Shown here: in pieces, positions 1 to 11,852 of the stretch
Layout: each line of letters opens with the position of its first letter
How positions within the stretch are numbered: position 1 is the first letter of the stretch
Assembly (NCBI RefSeq): GCF_000498395.2
Contig: NZ_CP010979.1
Span: 3,224,001-3,288,000, forward strand
From: Pseudomonas putida S13.1.2
Lineage (GTDB): Bacteria; Pseudomonadota; Gammaproteobacteria; Pseudomonadales; Pseudomonadaceae
Direction: 5' to 3'
DNA: 64,000 nucleotides
Notes under the pieces: model-generated
The model's database searches: none
What the model was told of the DNA's origin: nothing
Seen by the model: the letters and a program-made list of their open reading frames with translations, nothing else
Position numbers and translations under genes: made by a program

Positions 1-161
1 ATCGGTACCCGCTGCGCTAGCGCCCTGAATCGGCGCAACAGCTGCCAGCGGCGCCCCGCAACGTGGCAATGCCTTAGCAAGGCCCATACCAGCACCGGCA
101 CTTGAACCTTCGGCGCGTGCTATTACTCGAACTACCATCACTCATCGACAGGGAGAGGCCC

Positions 162-476
162 ATGGCCAGCAAATCGGCAAAGACTGCACAAGAGATTCTG
201 ATGGCTGACTTCCAGGCGTTGGTACGCGACACCGAGAGGTTGCTGGCCGACACTGCCAACCTGGCCGGCGACCAGGCCGACGAATTGCGCGAACAGATTC
301 ACGACCGCCTGACCCAGGCCCGCGAAACCCTGCAACTGACCCAGGACTCGGTGCGCCAACGCGGCCAGGCTGCGCTGGGCAGCGCCGAGCAGTACGTGCA
401 GGAAAACCCGTGGCAGGCGATCGGCATCGCGGCCGGCGTCGGCGTGTTGATCGGCCTGCTGGCCAACCGGCGCTAA
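162..476 (+). CDS. DUF883 family (YqjD/ElaB-like) membrane-anchored protein
   Basis: The protein has 104 residues. The start is the ATG at 162, which follows GGGAGAGG at a good distance; an upstream in-frame start at 102 would add residues with no family resemblance. The body (about residues 1-80) is charged and helical, rich in Q, E and R. The last 20 residues are a single membrane span with small residues (GIAAGVGVLIGLLANRR), the usual C-terminal anchor of DUF883. E. coli YqjD and ElaB of this family tether ribosomes to the inner membrane in stationary phase; that role here is inference. It leads a tight operon with the next two genes (9-nt gap, then a 4-nt overlap), the order of yqjD-yqjE-yqjK in enterics. 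Confidence 0.88.
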   Translation: MASKSAKTAQEILMADFQALVRDTERLLADTANLAGDQADELREQIHDRLTQARETLQLTQDSVRQRGQAALGSAEQYVQENPWQAIGIAAGVGVLIGLLANRR

Positions 477-485
477 GGGGTTCCC

Positions 486-860
486 ATGGAGAATGACGCC
501 AACGGCGCCGGCGCCTCGGGCAAGCGCCTGGGCGCGGCTGCGCTGGGGCTGCTGCACAGCCATATCGAACTGTTCGGCATCGAGTTGCAGGAGCAAAAAG
601 GCCGCACCTTGCGCCTGCTGCTGTTCGCAGGCCTCGCCTTGGTGTTCGCCCTGCTGTTGCTCACAGCCCTTTCCGGGTTGTTGCTGGTGCTGCTGTGGGA
701 CAGCTACCGCCTGGCCGGCATCATCGGCCTGTGCGTGTTCTATGGCCTTGCCGCGCTGTACTGCGGGTTGCGCCTGAAGGCAGCGGTGTTCGACGAATCG
801 TCGCCATTCGGGGCCACCCTCGAAGAACTCGCCAAGGACCGGGAGCGCCTGTTGCCATGA
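486..860 (+). CDS. Phage-holin-family / YqjE-like inner-membrane protein
   Basis: This 124-residue protein has two strong hydrophobic segments (about residues 39-68 and 74-95) between polar ends, which matches the YqjE (DUF1469, 'phage holin family') pattern. AAGGGG lies just ahead of the ATG at 486. Its stop overlaps the start of the next gene (ATGA at 857-860), so the two are probably translationally coupled. The holin label is a family name only; no phage genes are nearby and I infer a housekeeping inner-membrane role with the DUF883 partner. Confidence 0.85.
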   Translation: MENDANGAGASGKRLGAAALGLLHSHIELFGIELQEQKGRTLRLLLFAGLALVFALLLLTALSGLLLVLLWDSYRLAGIIGLCVFYGLAALYCGLRLKAAVFDESSPFGATLEELAKDRERLLP

Positions 861-1186
861 GCCTGCCACAACTGCCAAACACCCGTAACCCGCGCGAACT
901 GCGCAAAGCACTGCTGCGCCTGCGCATGGAAATGCACCGCCAGGAAATCCGCCATGAGTCCGGGCAACTGATGGAGCCGCTGCGCCGCGTGCGCGGCATG
1001 GGCAGCTCGCTGCACGAAGGGCTGGGGATCAAGCATGCGCCTCTGTGGGGGATTGGTGCCGTGGTGGCGATGGGTTTCCTCACTGGCAAGGGCGTGCGCA
1101 GCGGTAACCTGGCGCGTCTGGTGCGCCTGGGCGGCAGCCTGCTGCCGCTGGTGCGCCTGTACCTGCAAGGCAACCGCCGCCCCTGA
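857..1186 (+). CDS. Small hypothetical membrane protein, third gene of the yqjDE-like operon
   Basis: This 109-residue protein starts at the ATG that overlaps the previous stop codon. The N-terminal half is basic and helical (many R, E, L, M). A hydrophobic stretch at about residues 62-76 (APLWGIGAVVAMGFLTG) could span the membrane, and the C-terminus is arginine-rich with a second weak hydrophobic patch. It sits where yqjK sits in E. coli, but I see no clear sequence identity and do not name it. Overlap and strand make operon membership likely. Confidence 0.75.
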   Translation: MSLPQLPNTRNPRELRKALLRLRMEMHRQEIRHESGQLMEPLRRVRGMGSSLHEGLGIKHAPLWGIGAVVAMGFLTGKGVRSGNLARLVRLGGSLLPLVRLYLQGNRRP

Positions 1187-1202
1187 ACACTGCACGTTCC
1201 TT

Positions 1203-1296
1203 TGCAGGAGCAGCCTTGTGCTGCGAAGAGGCCGGCCCGGCAACACACGTGTATCGATCAAACGGGCCTCTTCGCAGCACAAGGCTGCTCCTACAG
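1203..1296. repeat. REP doublet (inverted pair, 'cagccttgtgctgcgaagaggcc' subtype)
   Basis: Two REP units of about 30 bp at 1204-1233 and 1265-1294 are reverse complements of each other and are separated by about 31 bp. The unit carries AGGAGCAGCCTTGTGCTGCG. It lies between the yqj-like operon and dgt. A single unit of the same subtype recurs at 51621. Confidence 0.9.
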
Positions 1297-1333
1297 GATA
1301 TGCTGCTTCCTTCGATCCACAGGAGAATGCGCC

Positions 1334-2665
1334 TTGGACTGGCACACCCTGCTCACCCGCGAACGCCTGGGTAAAGCCCTCTATAGCGCCGATGAACTCG
1401 GGCGCAGCCCCTTCCACAAAGACCATGACCGCATCATCTTCTCCGGCGCCTTCCGCCGCCTTGGGCGCAAGACCCAGGTGCACCCGGTTACCAGTAACGA
1501 CCATATCCACACGCGCCTGACCCACTCGCTGGAAGTCAGCTGTGTCGGTCGCTCGCTGGGCATGCGCGTCGGCGAAACCCTGCGCGACAACCTGCCGGAC
1601 TGGTGCGCCCCCAGCGACCTGGGGATGATCGTGCAGTCAGCCTGCCTGGCCCACGACATCGGCAACCCACCCTTCGGCCACTCCGGCGAGGACGCCATCC
1701 GCCACTGGTTCCAGCAGGCCGCCGGGCGTGGCTGGCTGGATGACATGAGCGACGACCAGCGGGCAGACTTTTTGAATTTCGAGGGCAACGCCCAGGGCTT
1801 TCGCGTACTCACCCAGCTGGAGTATCACCAGTTCGACGGTGGTACCCGGCTGACCTATGCCACCCTCGGCACTTACCTCAAGTACCCCTGGAGCGCACGC
1901 CACGCCGACGCCCTGGGCTACAAGAAGCACAAATTCGGCAGCTACCAGAGCGAACTGCACCTGCTGGAACAGATCGCCCGTAAGCTGGGCATGCCGCAAC
2001 TGGAAGAGCAGCGCTGGGCGCGCCACCCGCTGGTGTACCTGATGGAGGCCGCCGATGACATCTGCTATGCGCTGATCGACCTGGAAGACGGCCTGGAAAT
2101 GGAGTTGCTGGAATACGCCGAAGTCGAAGCGCTGCTGCTTGACCTGGTCGGCGAAGACCTGCCAGAAACCTACCGCCAGCTCGGCCCGCGCGATTCCCGT
2201 CGGCGCAAGCTGGCGATTCTGCGTGGCAAAGCTATCGAGCACCTGACCAACGCCGCCGCCCACGCGTTCGTCGAGCAACAGCAGGCATTGCTGGCCGGGC
2301 ACCTGGCGGGCGACCTGGTGGAGCACATGCACGGCCCGGCCAAGCGCTGCGTGCTGCAGGCCAAGGACATGGCACGCAACAAGATCTTCCAGGACAAGCG
2401 CAAGACCCTGCACGAAATCGGCGCCTACACCACCCTGGAGATTCTGCTCAATACCTTTTGTGGCGCAGCGCTCGAACAGCACGGCGGGCGCACCCCGTCG
2501 TTCAAGAGCCGCCGGGTACTGGACCTGATCGGCAACAATGCCCCAGACCCGCATGCCTCGCTGCACAGCGCCTTCCTGCGCATGATCGACTTCATCGCCG
2601 GGATGACCGACAGCTATGCCAGCGAAATGGCCCGGGAAATGACCGGGCGCTCCAGCCCAACCTGA
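1334..2665 (+). CDS. dgt: Deoxyguanosinetriphosphate triphosphohydrolase (dGTPase)
   Basis: It hydrolyses dGTP (and probably other dNTPs) to the nucleoside and triphosphate. The protein has 443 residues. The start is the TTG at 1334, preceded by AGGAG at 1321; the reading frame is open further upstream but only into the REP doublet, so the longer form is unlikely. HD-domain metal ligands are visible: the H of RLTHSLEV, the HD pair in [16 protein letters not shown], and a later D in [28 protein letters not shown] near the N-terminus is the family signature. It is followed by a 285-bp gap before an unrelated regulator, so it is probably the last gene of its transcript. Confidence 0.93.
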   Translation: MDWHTLLTRERLGKALYSADELGRSPFHKDHDRIIFSGAFRRLGRKTQVHPVTSNDHIHTRLTHSLEVSCVGRSLGMRVGETLRDNLPDWCAPSDLGMIVQSACLAHDIGNPPFGHSGEDAIRHWFQQAAGRGWLDDMSDDQRADFLNFEGNAQGFRVLTQLEYHQFDGGTRLTYATLGTYLKYPWSARHADALGYKKHKFGSYQSELHLLEQIARKLGMPQLEEQRWARHPLVYLMEAADDICYALIDLEDGLEMELLEYAEVEALLLDLVGEDLPETYRQLGPRDSRRRKLAILRGKAIEHLTNAAAHAFVEQQQALLAGHLAGDLVEHMHGPAKRCVLQAKDMARNKIFQDKRKTLHEIGAYTTLEILLNTFCGAALEQHGGRTPSFKSRRVLDLIGNNAPDPHASLHSAFLRMIDFIAGMTDSYASEMAREMTGRSSPT

Positions 2666-2740
2666 AGCACGCCGGTGCAGCCCTGGGCCTTGAGCCAGTG
2701 CTGCACCGCGCAATGCAGGAAACTTCCTACATATACTGAT

Positions 2741-2869
2741 GGCCAATTAAACAGCATGTATAAACGCCCATGAAAAGTTACCAATCACGCTTTGACATTG
2801 GGCCAATCACACAAATTTCGTAGCCCGTTTTGTTTTATCCTGTAAGCCATTTCCCATATGGGGCCAATC
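2741..2869. promoter_or_regulatory. Repeated GGCCAAT motifs upstream of the BvgA-like regulator
   Basis: The gap between dgt and the response regulator (2666-2950) holds three copies of GGCCAAT at 2741, 2801 and 2862, spaced 60 and 61 bp, plus a shorter CCAATCAC at 2781. The region is AT-richer than its surroundings. The regular spacing suggests sites for a DNA-binding protein, possibly the regulator itself. No -35/-10 pair was clear enough to call. Confidence 0.3.
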
Positions 2870-2950
2870 GCCCTTCCACGCATGCCCGATGACTTCCAAC
2901 TGCGATAAGGTGCCGGTTGTCCCCCTCAATCGCCCGCAGGGAAGTTGAAC

Positions 2951-3568
2951 ATGCATTCCATATTTATTGTCGACGACCATCCTGTCATCCGCCTGGCCGT
3001 CCGTATGTTGCTGGAAAACCAGAATTACAAGATTGTCGGCGAGTCGGACAATGGCGTGGACGCCATGCAGATGATTCGTGAAGCCGCTCCCGACCTGGTC
3101 ATCCTCGACATCAGCATCCCCAAGCTAGACGGGCTGGAGGTGCTTTCCCGCTTCCAGGCCATGGCCCTGCCATTGAAGGTTCTGGTATTGACCGCCCAGT
3201 CTCCCGCATTGTTTGCCGTGCGTTGCATGCACTCCGGCGCCGCAGGCTATGTGTGCAAGCAGGAAGACCTGAGCGAACTGCTCAGTGCTATCAAGGCGGT
3301 ACTGGCCGGCTACAACTATTTCCCCAGCCAGGCAATAAAACACAACCAGGCAGCCGATACCGAGCTGCAACTTTTCCGCCAGGTAAATGACCGCGAACTG
3401 ATGGTACTGCAACTCTTCGCCCAAGGCCGCAGCAACAAGGAAATTGCCAAGGGCATGTTCCTCAGCAGCAAGACTGTCAGCACCTACAAGAAGCGCCTCA
3501 TGCACAAACTTCAGGTCAGTACACTGGTTGACCTGATCGAAATAGCCAAACGCAACGCGCTGGTCTGA
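2951..3568 (+). CDS. BvgA/FixJ-family response regulator
   Basis: This 205-residue DNA-binding response regulator begins at the ATG at 2951, 8 nt after AGGGA; a TTG two codons earlier is possible but closer to the ribosome site. The receiver domain (residues 1-120) has the acidic pair after FIVDD, the phospho-acceptor D53 in VILDISIPK, the T in VLTAQS and the K in YVCKQED. Residues about 140-200 are a LuxR-type helix-turn-helix (NDRELMVLQLFAQGRSNKEIA...SSKTVSTYKKRLMHKL). The gene is 8 nt from the BvgS-like kinase, its evident partner. It resembles BvgA and P. aeruginosa RocA1. Target genes cannot be read from this window; the GGCCAAT repeats upstream may be autoregulatory. Confidence 0.9.
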   Translation: MHSIFIVDDHPVIRLAVRMLLENQNYKIVGESDNGVDAMQMIREAAPDLVILDISIPKLDGLEVLSRFQAMALPLKVLVLTAQSPALFAVRCMHSGAAGYVCKQEDLSELLSAIKAVLAGYNYFPSQAIKHNQAADTELQLFRQVNDRELMVLQLFAQGRSNKEIAKGMFLSSKTVSTYKKRLMHKLQVSTLVDLIEIAKRNALV

Positions 3569-3576
3569 GGGTGATC

Positions 3577-7206
<3,630 letters not shown>

Positions 7207-7247
7207 CTGGTAGACTGCGCGGCGTTATTACCTAAGAGGATTGTTTC

Positions 7248-7592
7248 ATGGCCACAAACCGCTCCCGTCGTCTGCGCAAAAAGCTGTGTGTCGACGAGTT
7301 TCAGGAATTGGGCTTCGAGCTGAACCTGGAATTCAAGGAAGATCTGGATGACCAGGCAATCGATGCTTTCCTCGATGCGTTCCTGGAAGAAGCGATGGAC
7401 GCCAACGGCCTGAACTATGTAGGCGGTGACGATTACGGCCTGGTGTGCTCGGCCAAACGCGGCTCGGCCAGCGAAGAACAGCGCGCTGCCGTTGAAACCT
7501 GGCTGAAGGGCCGTAGCGAACTGACCAAGATCGAAGTCAGCCCGCTGCTGGACGCCTGGTACCCGGAAAAGCCGATCAACAAGGCTGAGTGA
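7248..7592 (+). CDS. yggL: YggL family 50S ribosome-binding protein
   Basis: This 114-residue protein has the conserved N-terminus MATNRSRRLRKKLCVDEFQE and the acidic middle with LDAFLEEAMDANGL that define the YggL (DUF469) family. E. coli YggL binds the 50S subunit; its function is unclear. AGAGGA precedes the ATG, and a clear terminator follows at 7617, so it is probably a single-gene unit. Confidence 0.92.
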   Translation: MATNRSRRLRKKLCVDEFQELGFELNLEFKEDLDDQAIDAFLDAFLEEAMDANGLNYVGGDDYGLVCSAKRGSASEEQRAAVETWLKGRSELTKIEVSPLLDAWYPEKPINKAE

Positions 7593-7616
7593 TACCTGCC
7601 TGGCTTGATCGCTGAA

Positions 7617-7645
7617 AAGGCTGCCCTTGCGGGTGGCCTTTTTTA
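7617..7645 (+). terminator. Intrinsic terminator of yggL
   Basis: A 10-bp stem with two G-U pairs (AAGGCTGCCC / GGGTGGCCTT) and a TTGC loop is followed by TTTTTA. It lies 25 nt after the yggL stop. Confidence 0.9.
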
Positions 7646-7778
7646 TTGGCGGTGCTTTTCCGTCGAACGTGGCGCATCGTCGCTACGCTTGGGGCATAAT
7701 GCGGACTCTTTCGTCGTGGGGCCATCATCTCTTACCGCCCCAATGCCCTTTTCCCTCGCCGCAGGGTATTTATCCATT

Positions 7779-9236
7779 ATGATCAAAACGCTTCGTCCCT
7801 TCGTTCTTGCAAGCCTGCTGTTGCCACTCGCATTGCCCAGCCAGGCCGCCGCCGTCAATACCACCCTGCCCGCCAAAGTGCAGCAGGCGCTCAAGGCCAA
7901 CAAACTGCAAGACACAGCCCTGTCGCTGGTAATGCTGCCGCTGGACGGCCCCGGCACGCCGACCGTGTTCAATGCCGATGTTTCGGTAAACCCGGCGTCG
8001 ACCATGAAACTGGTCACTACCTATGCTGCCCTCGAGCTGCTCGGCCCCACCTTTCAGTGGAAAACCGAGTTCTATACCGATGGCACCCTGAGCAACGGCG
8101 TGCTCAATGGCAACCTGTACCTCAAAGGGGGCGGCGACCCGAAGCTGAACATGGAAAAGCTGTGGCTGCTGATGCGTGACCTGCGCGCCAATGGCGTGCG
8201 CACCATCACCGGTGACCTGGTGCTGGACCGCAGCCACTTCGTGCAACCCAACCTGCCGCAGTTCAACGATGACGGCGGCGATGAAAACAAGCCGTTCCTG
8301 GTCAAGCCCGATTCGCTGCTGGTCAACCTCAAGGCCCTGCGCTTCGTGGCCCGCAACGATGGGGGCAAAGTCACCGTCGCGGTCGAGCCACCGATTGCCA
8401 GCATCCGTATCGACAACCAGGTCAAGGCGGTGGCTTCGAAGCAGTGCACAGGCGATGTGCGCTACAACCCGGTGCCCCAGGCCGATGGCATCAGCGTAAC
8501 CGTTAGCGGCCAGCTGGGTGACGGCTGCAACTCGCAGACCTACCTGTCGCTGCTCGACCACGCAACCTACGCCGCCGGTGCCGTGCGCGCGATCTGGACC
8601 GAGCTGGGTGGCAGCATCCAGGGTGGCGACCGCATCGAGAACGTGCCCAAGAGTGCGCGCCTGCTGGCGCGCGCCTTCTCGCCAGACCTGGTGGAAGTGA
8701 TCCGCGACATCAACAAATACAGCAACAACACCATGGCCCAGCAGCTGTTCCTGAGCCTTGGCGCGCAGTTCCGCACCGATGCCGACGGCGACGATGCCCG
8801 CGCCGCGCAGCGCGTAGTGCGCCAATGGTTGGCGAAAAAGGGCATTACCGCGCCGCACCTGGTGATGGAGAACGGCTCTGGCCTGTCGCGTGCCGAGCGG
8901 GTCAGCACCCGGGAAATGGCCCAGATGCTACAGGCTGCCTGGAAGAGCCCCTACGCTGCCGAGTTCATGAGTTCGATGCCGCTGGTAGGCATGGACGGCA
9001 CCATGCGCAAGCGCCTGAAGCGCACCGCCATGACCGGTGAGGGGCACATCAAGACCGGCACGCTGAATACCGTGCGGGCGATTGCCGGCTTCAGCCGCGA
9101 CAGCAACGGCCACACCTGGGCGGTGGCGGCGATTCTCAACGACCCGAAACCGTGGGGTGCTTCGCAAGTGCTCGACCAGGTCCTGCTCGACCTGTACCGT
9201 CAGCCGAAGCTGGCCGGTAGCACCGCGGCCAACTGA
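7779..9236 (+). CDS. dacB: D-alanyl-D-alanine carboxypeptidase/endopeptidase (PBP4, S13 family)
   Basis: This periplasmic peptidoglycan hydrolase of 485 residues is set from the ATG at 7779, which gives a clean signal peptide (MIKTLRPFVLASLLLPLALP, cut after SQA). An upstream extension would run back through the yggL terminator. The three penicillin-binding motifs are present: S74-x-x-K77 in NPASTMKL, S315-x-N317 in YSNNTMAQ and K425-T-G in GHIKTGTL. The long insertion between motifs 1 and 2 (about 90-290) is typical of PBP4. It trims or cuts cross-links in peptidoglycan. A CATAAT box about 80 bp upstream may be its -10 element. It ends against a REP doublet, facing the convergent cyclase gene. 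Confidence 0.93.
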   Translation: MIKTLRPFVLASLLLPLALPSQAAAVNTTLPAKVQQALKANKLQDTALSLVMLPLDGPGTPTVFNADVSVNPASTMKLVTTYAALELLGPTFQWKTEFYTDGTLSNGVLNGNLYLKGGGDPKLNMEKLWLLMRDLRANGVRTITGDLVLDRSHFVQPNLPQFNDDGGDENKPFLVKPDSLLVNLKALRFVARNDGGKVTVAVEPPIASIRIDNQVKAVASKQCTGDVRYNPVPQADGISVTVSGQLGDGCNSQTYLSLLDHATYAAGAVRAIWTELGGSIQGGDRIENVPKSARLLARAFSPDLVEVIRDINKYSNNTMAQQLFLSLGAQFRTDADGDDARAAQRVVRQWLAKKGITAPHLVMENGSGLSRAERVSTREMAQMLQAAWKSPYAAEFMSSMPLVGMDGTMRKRLKRTAMTGEGHIKTGTLNTVRAIAGFSRDSNGHTWAVAAILNDPKPWGASQVLDQVLLDLYRQPKLAGSTAAN

Positions 9237-9250
9237 TTGGCTGGTCCGTA

Positions 9251-9350
9251 CCGGCCCTTTCGCGGCTAAAGCCGCTCCCACAGGATCTTCACAGCACTTG
9301 AGGCCTGTGCAGTACCTGTGGGAGCGGCTTTAGCCGCGAAAGGGCCGGCA
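9251..9350. repeat. REP doublet (Pseudomonas BIME type)
   Basis: Inverted units GGCCCTTTCGCGGCTAAAGC... (9253-9283) and its complement (9315-9347) flank about 30 bp. It lies between the convergent dacB and the GGDEF gene, where it may also stop transcription. Confidence 0.9.
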
Positions 9351-9364
9351 CAGACAACTGGCAG

Positions 9365-11758
9365 CTAACAGGCCGACTCCCCCTCCACCCGGTCCCGCCC
9401 GGCCTGCTTGGCCGCATACACCCCCGCATCTGCGCGTAACAGCAAGGTATCGGCCCCTTCACCCGGCCGCCAACCCGCGACGCCGAAACTGGCGGTCACC
9501 CTGCCCACACCCTCGACCGGCACCATGCGCACCCCTTGCCACAACTCAAGCGCCAGCAGCCGCGCCTGCTCGGCATCACTGCCCGGGCACAGCACCATGA
9601 ATTCTTCCCCGCCCAGCCGGCAAAACACATCGGTACGCCGCAAACGCTGGCCAATACGCTGGCACAAGCTGCGCAGCACACGGTCGCCCATGGCATGACC
9701 GAAACGGTCGTTAATGCATTTGAAGTGATCGATGTCCAGCATGATCACGGCCAACGCCAGGCCGTCGCGCTGGGCGCGTTCCAGTTCAACCTTGAGCCGC
9801 TCCTGGAAGTAGCGGCGGTTATGGATACCCGTCAGCGAGTCGGTCACCGACAACGCCCTCAATTCCTCCTCCACGCCCTTGAGGTCGGAGATATCCGTCA
9901 GGTAACCATGCCACAGGGTACAGCCTTGCTCCCCCACCTCCGGCGTCGCTTCGCCCCGCACCCAGCGGAGCCCGGCTCGCGGCAGGCACACCCGGTATTC
10001 CTCGCGCCAGGGCGCCAGGTGCTCGGCCGAGTAACGCACCGAGCGGCGCACACGGTCCAGGTCATCGGGGTGGATGCGCTCGAACACCAGCGTGGCATCC
10101 TCACGCAACTGCTGCAGGTCGACTTCGTAGATATCGAACAGGCCTTGGCTGGCATAGGGAAAGCACGAATGCCCGTTGGCATCCAGACGATACTGGTAGA
10201 TACCGCCCGGCACCTCGGCACTGAGTTTTTCCAGCAGCCGGTCGCGCGCTGCCAGCGCCTCGTGTACCCGACGCCGCTCCGTGACATCAATGCAGATGGC
10301 CAGGTAGCCAACCCACAAACCCTGTTCATCCAGCATGGCGGTAACCAGCATGTTGGCGACCAGCTGGCTGCCATCGGCGCGCAACAAGGTCCACTCCCCA
10401 GGCTCGGCGCCATGCGCTTGAACCGTTTCGGCGAACATGGCCTGGCCACCGGCAATCGGGCGGCCATAGCGCAGGCTCAGCGCATGAGCGCGCAGGCTCA
10501 GTTCTTCGGGCAGCACCAGGTGTTCAAGGTGCAACTGGCCGATCGCCTGGCTGGCCGGGTAACCGAACATACGCTCTGCACCGGCATTGAAGGTACTGAC
10601 CACACCCTTGAGGTTGGTGGCAATGATTGCCACCTGGGTCGCCGCGTCCAGCACGCTGCGTAGCTGGTTGTGGGTGCCTCGCAGCGACTGTTCGCTGACC
10701 CGCAGCTCGACGGTGCGCTGCTCGACCAGCGCCAGGGCGCGCTGGCGCTGGCTGAACAGGCTGTACAGCAAGGCGCTGAGCAGCAGGCTCAACAACCCAC
10801 CCAGCAGCACGACCGCCAGCACTGCCGACGAACGATTAGCCTGCACGAAGGCCAGGCTCGGCAGGATGCTCAACTGGAAGTTGTGGTCGGCCAGGTGCAA
10901 CACCTGGTTGCTGGCCAGCGACAAGGGGGCGACCTGGTTCAGCGAGTCGAACATCACTTCCGGCCCCTGCAACCCGGAGGGATCAACGATACGCACCACC
11001 AGGTTGTCATCCGCCGCCACTGGCCGCCCATCACTGACCAGCTCGCGCATGCTCAGCAAGGCCGTCACATAGCCTACTGCTGCGCCATGCGGATTAGCAT
11101 CGGAAAACACCGGCGCCACCAGCAGCAAGCCACGCGCGTATGAAGGGATCTCGTACATGGCCAGGGGTTCGGACACCGCCATGCTGCCAGGCCCGAGTGC
11201 CCGTGCCAGGGCAGCCTGGGATGCAGCCTGGCCGGCAAGGTCCAGCCCATAGGGCAGCCCTGGCATTTCACCAGATTGGGTATACAGCACAGGGAAGTAA
11301 TGGTCGCGCAGCGGCGCGGGGCGCCACTGGCCTTGTGCATCCTGGTCACGGATCACATAGCCCGGGCCTGAATGCTCACTGGCATGGCGCTCGAACTCGG
11401 CGCGTTGCGCGGCTTCGACGCGGGGCGCCCAAGCGTAGGCCAGGGTGCGCTGCAGCAACGGCCGGGCGTAACCGTCAAATTCGAGCGGGGTGACTTCGTT
11501 GGAAAAGCTGAAGAATCGCCGCAGGCCGTCCAGGCGCTGCTGCTGTTCATCAAAACGCTCGGCAATGCGGCTGAAACGCTCGCTGGCCAGCAACTCGAAA
11601 CGCTGGCGCAACTGCTGCTTGTAGAACGTCTGCGCGGCAAGCGCCAAGGCGGCCGTCAACAGGCCGCCCGCCACCAAAGCCACCAGCGCCAGCGCCCAGG
11701 CGGACACCGCTTCTGTGCACAGGCCAGATAACCGCGCACGCACGCCACACTTTGACAT
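9365..11758 (-). CDS. CHASE-PAS-PAS-GGDEF diguanylate cyclase, membrane bound
   Basis: This 797-residue protein probably makes cyclic-di-GMP. After a first membrane span (about 18-42) a periplasmic CHASE domain follows (about 85-290, with DGLRRFFSFS and ALAYAWAPRVEAAQRAEFE-like motifs), a second span (about 305-335), a short coiled region, two PAS domains (about 360-480 with a PAC end at VGYLAICIDVTER, and about 500-620 ending in DISDL), and a GGDEF domain (about 635-790). The active-site motif is GGEEF at 716-720, and the inhibitory I-site R-R-T-D lies five residues before it, so product inhibition is expected. No EAL domain is attached. The start is the ATG at 11758 following GAGATGGG. It lies 94 nt downstream of rlmL. 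Confidence 0.9.
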   Translation of the reverse strand: MSKCGVRARLSGLCTEAVSAWALALVALVAGGLLTAALALAAQTFYKQQLRQRFELLASERFSRIAERFDEQQQRLDGLRRFFSFSNEVTPLEFDGYARPLLQRTLAYAWAPRVEAAQRAEFERHASEHSGPGYVIRDQDAQGQWRPAPLRDHYFPVLYTQSGEMPGLPYGLDLAGQAASQAALARALGPGSMAVSEPLAMYEIPSYARGLLLVAPVFSDANPHGAAVGYVTALLSMRELVSDGRPVAADDNLVVRIVDPSGLQGPEVMFDSLNQVAPLSLASNQVLHLADHNFQLSILPSLAFVQANRSSAVLAVVLLGGLLSLLLSALLYSLFSQRQRALALVEQRTVELRVSEQSLRGTHNQLRSVLDAATQVAIIATNLKGVVSTFNAGAERMFGYPASQAIGQLHLEHLVLPEELSLRAHALSLRYGRPIAGGQAMFAETVQAHGAEPGEWTLLRADGSQLVANMLVTAMLDEQGLWVGYLAICIDVTERRRVHEALAARDRLLEKLSAEVPGGIYQYRLDANGHSCFPYASQGLFDIYEVDLQQLREDATLVFERIHPDDLDRVRRSVRYSAEHLAPWREEYRVCLPRAGLRWVRGEATPEVGEQGCTLWHGYLTDISDLKGVEEELRALSVTDSLTGIHNRRYFQERLKVELERAQRDGLALAVIMLDIDHFKCINDRFGHAMGDRVLRSLCQRIGQRLRRTDVFCRLGGEEFMVLCPGSDAEQARLLALELWQGVRMVPVEGVGRVTASFGVAGWRPGEGADTLLLRADAGVYAAKQAGRDRVEGESAC

Positions 11759-11852
11759 ACACCCATCTCGTCACGTCAGCGTCCTGCGGATTATCTTGCC
11801 CTGCCCTCATTTATAGCTATTGGCCATTAGCCGCGCAATGTACCTCGTCGGC

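Noticed and set aside
1..161. End of an upstream gene at the left edge
   Set aside because: No frame on either strand shows coding character that could be continued from outside; I left it unannotated.
486..860. Prophage evidence from the 'phage holin' gene
   Set aside because: The family name is historical; the gene is in a yqjDE-like housekeeping operon and no other phage gene is present.
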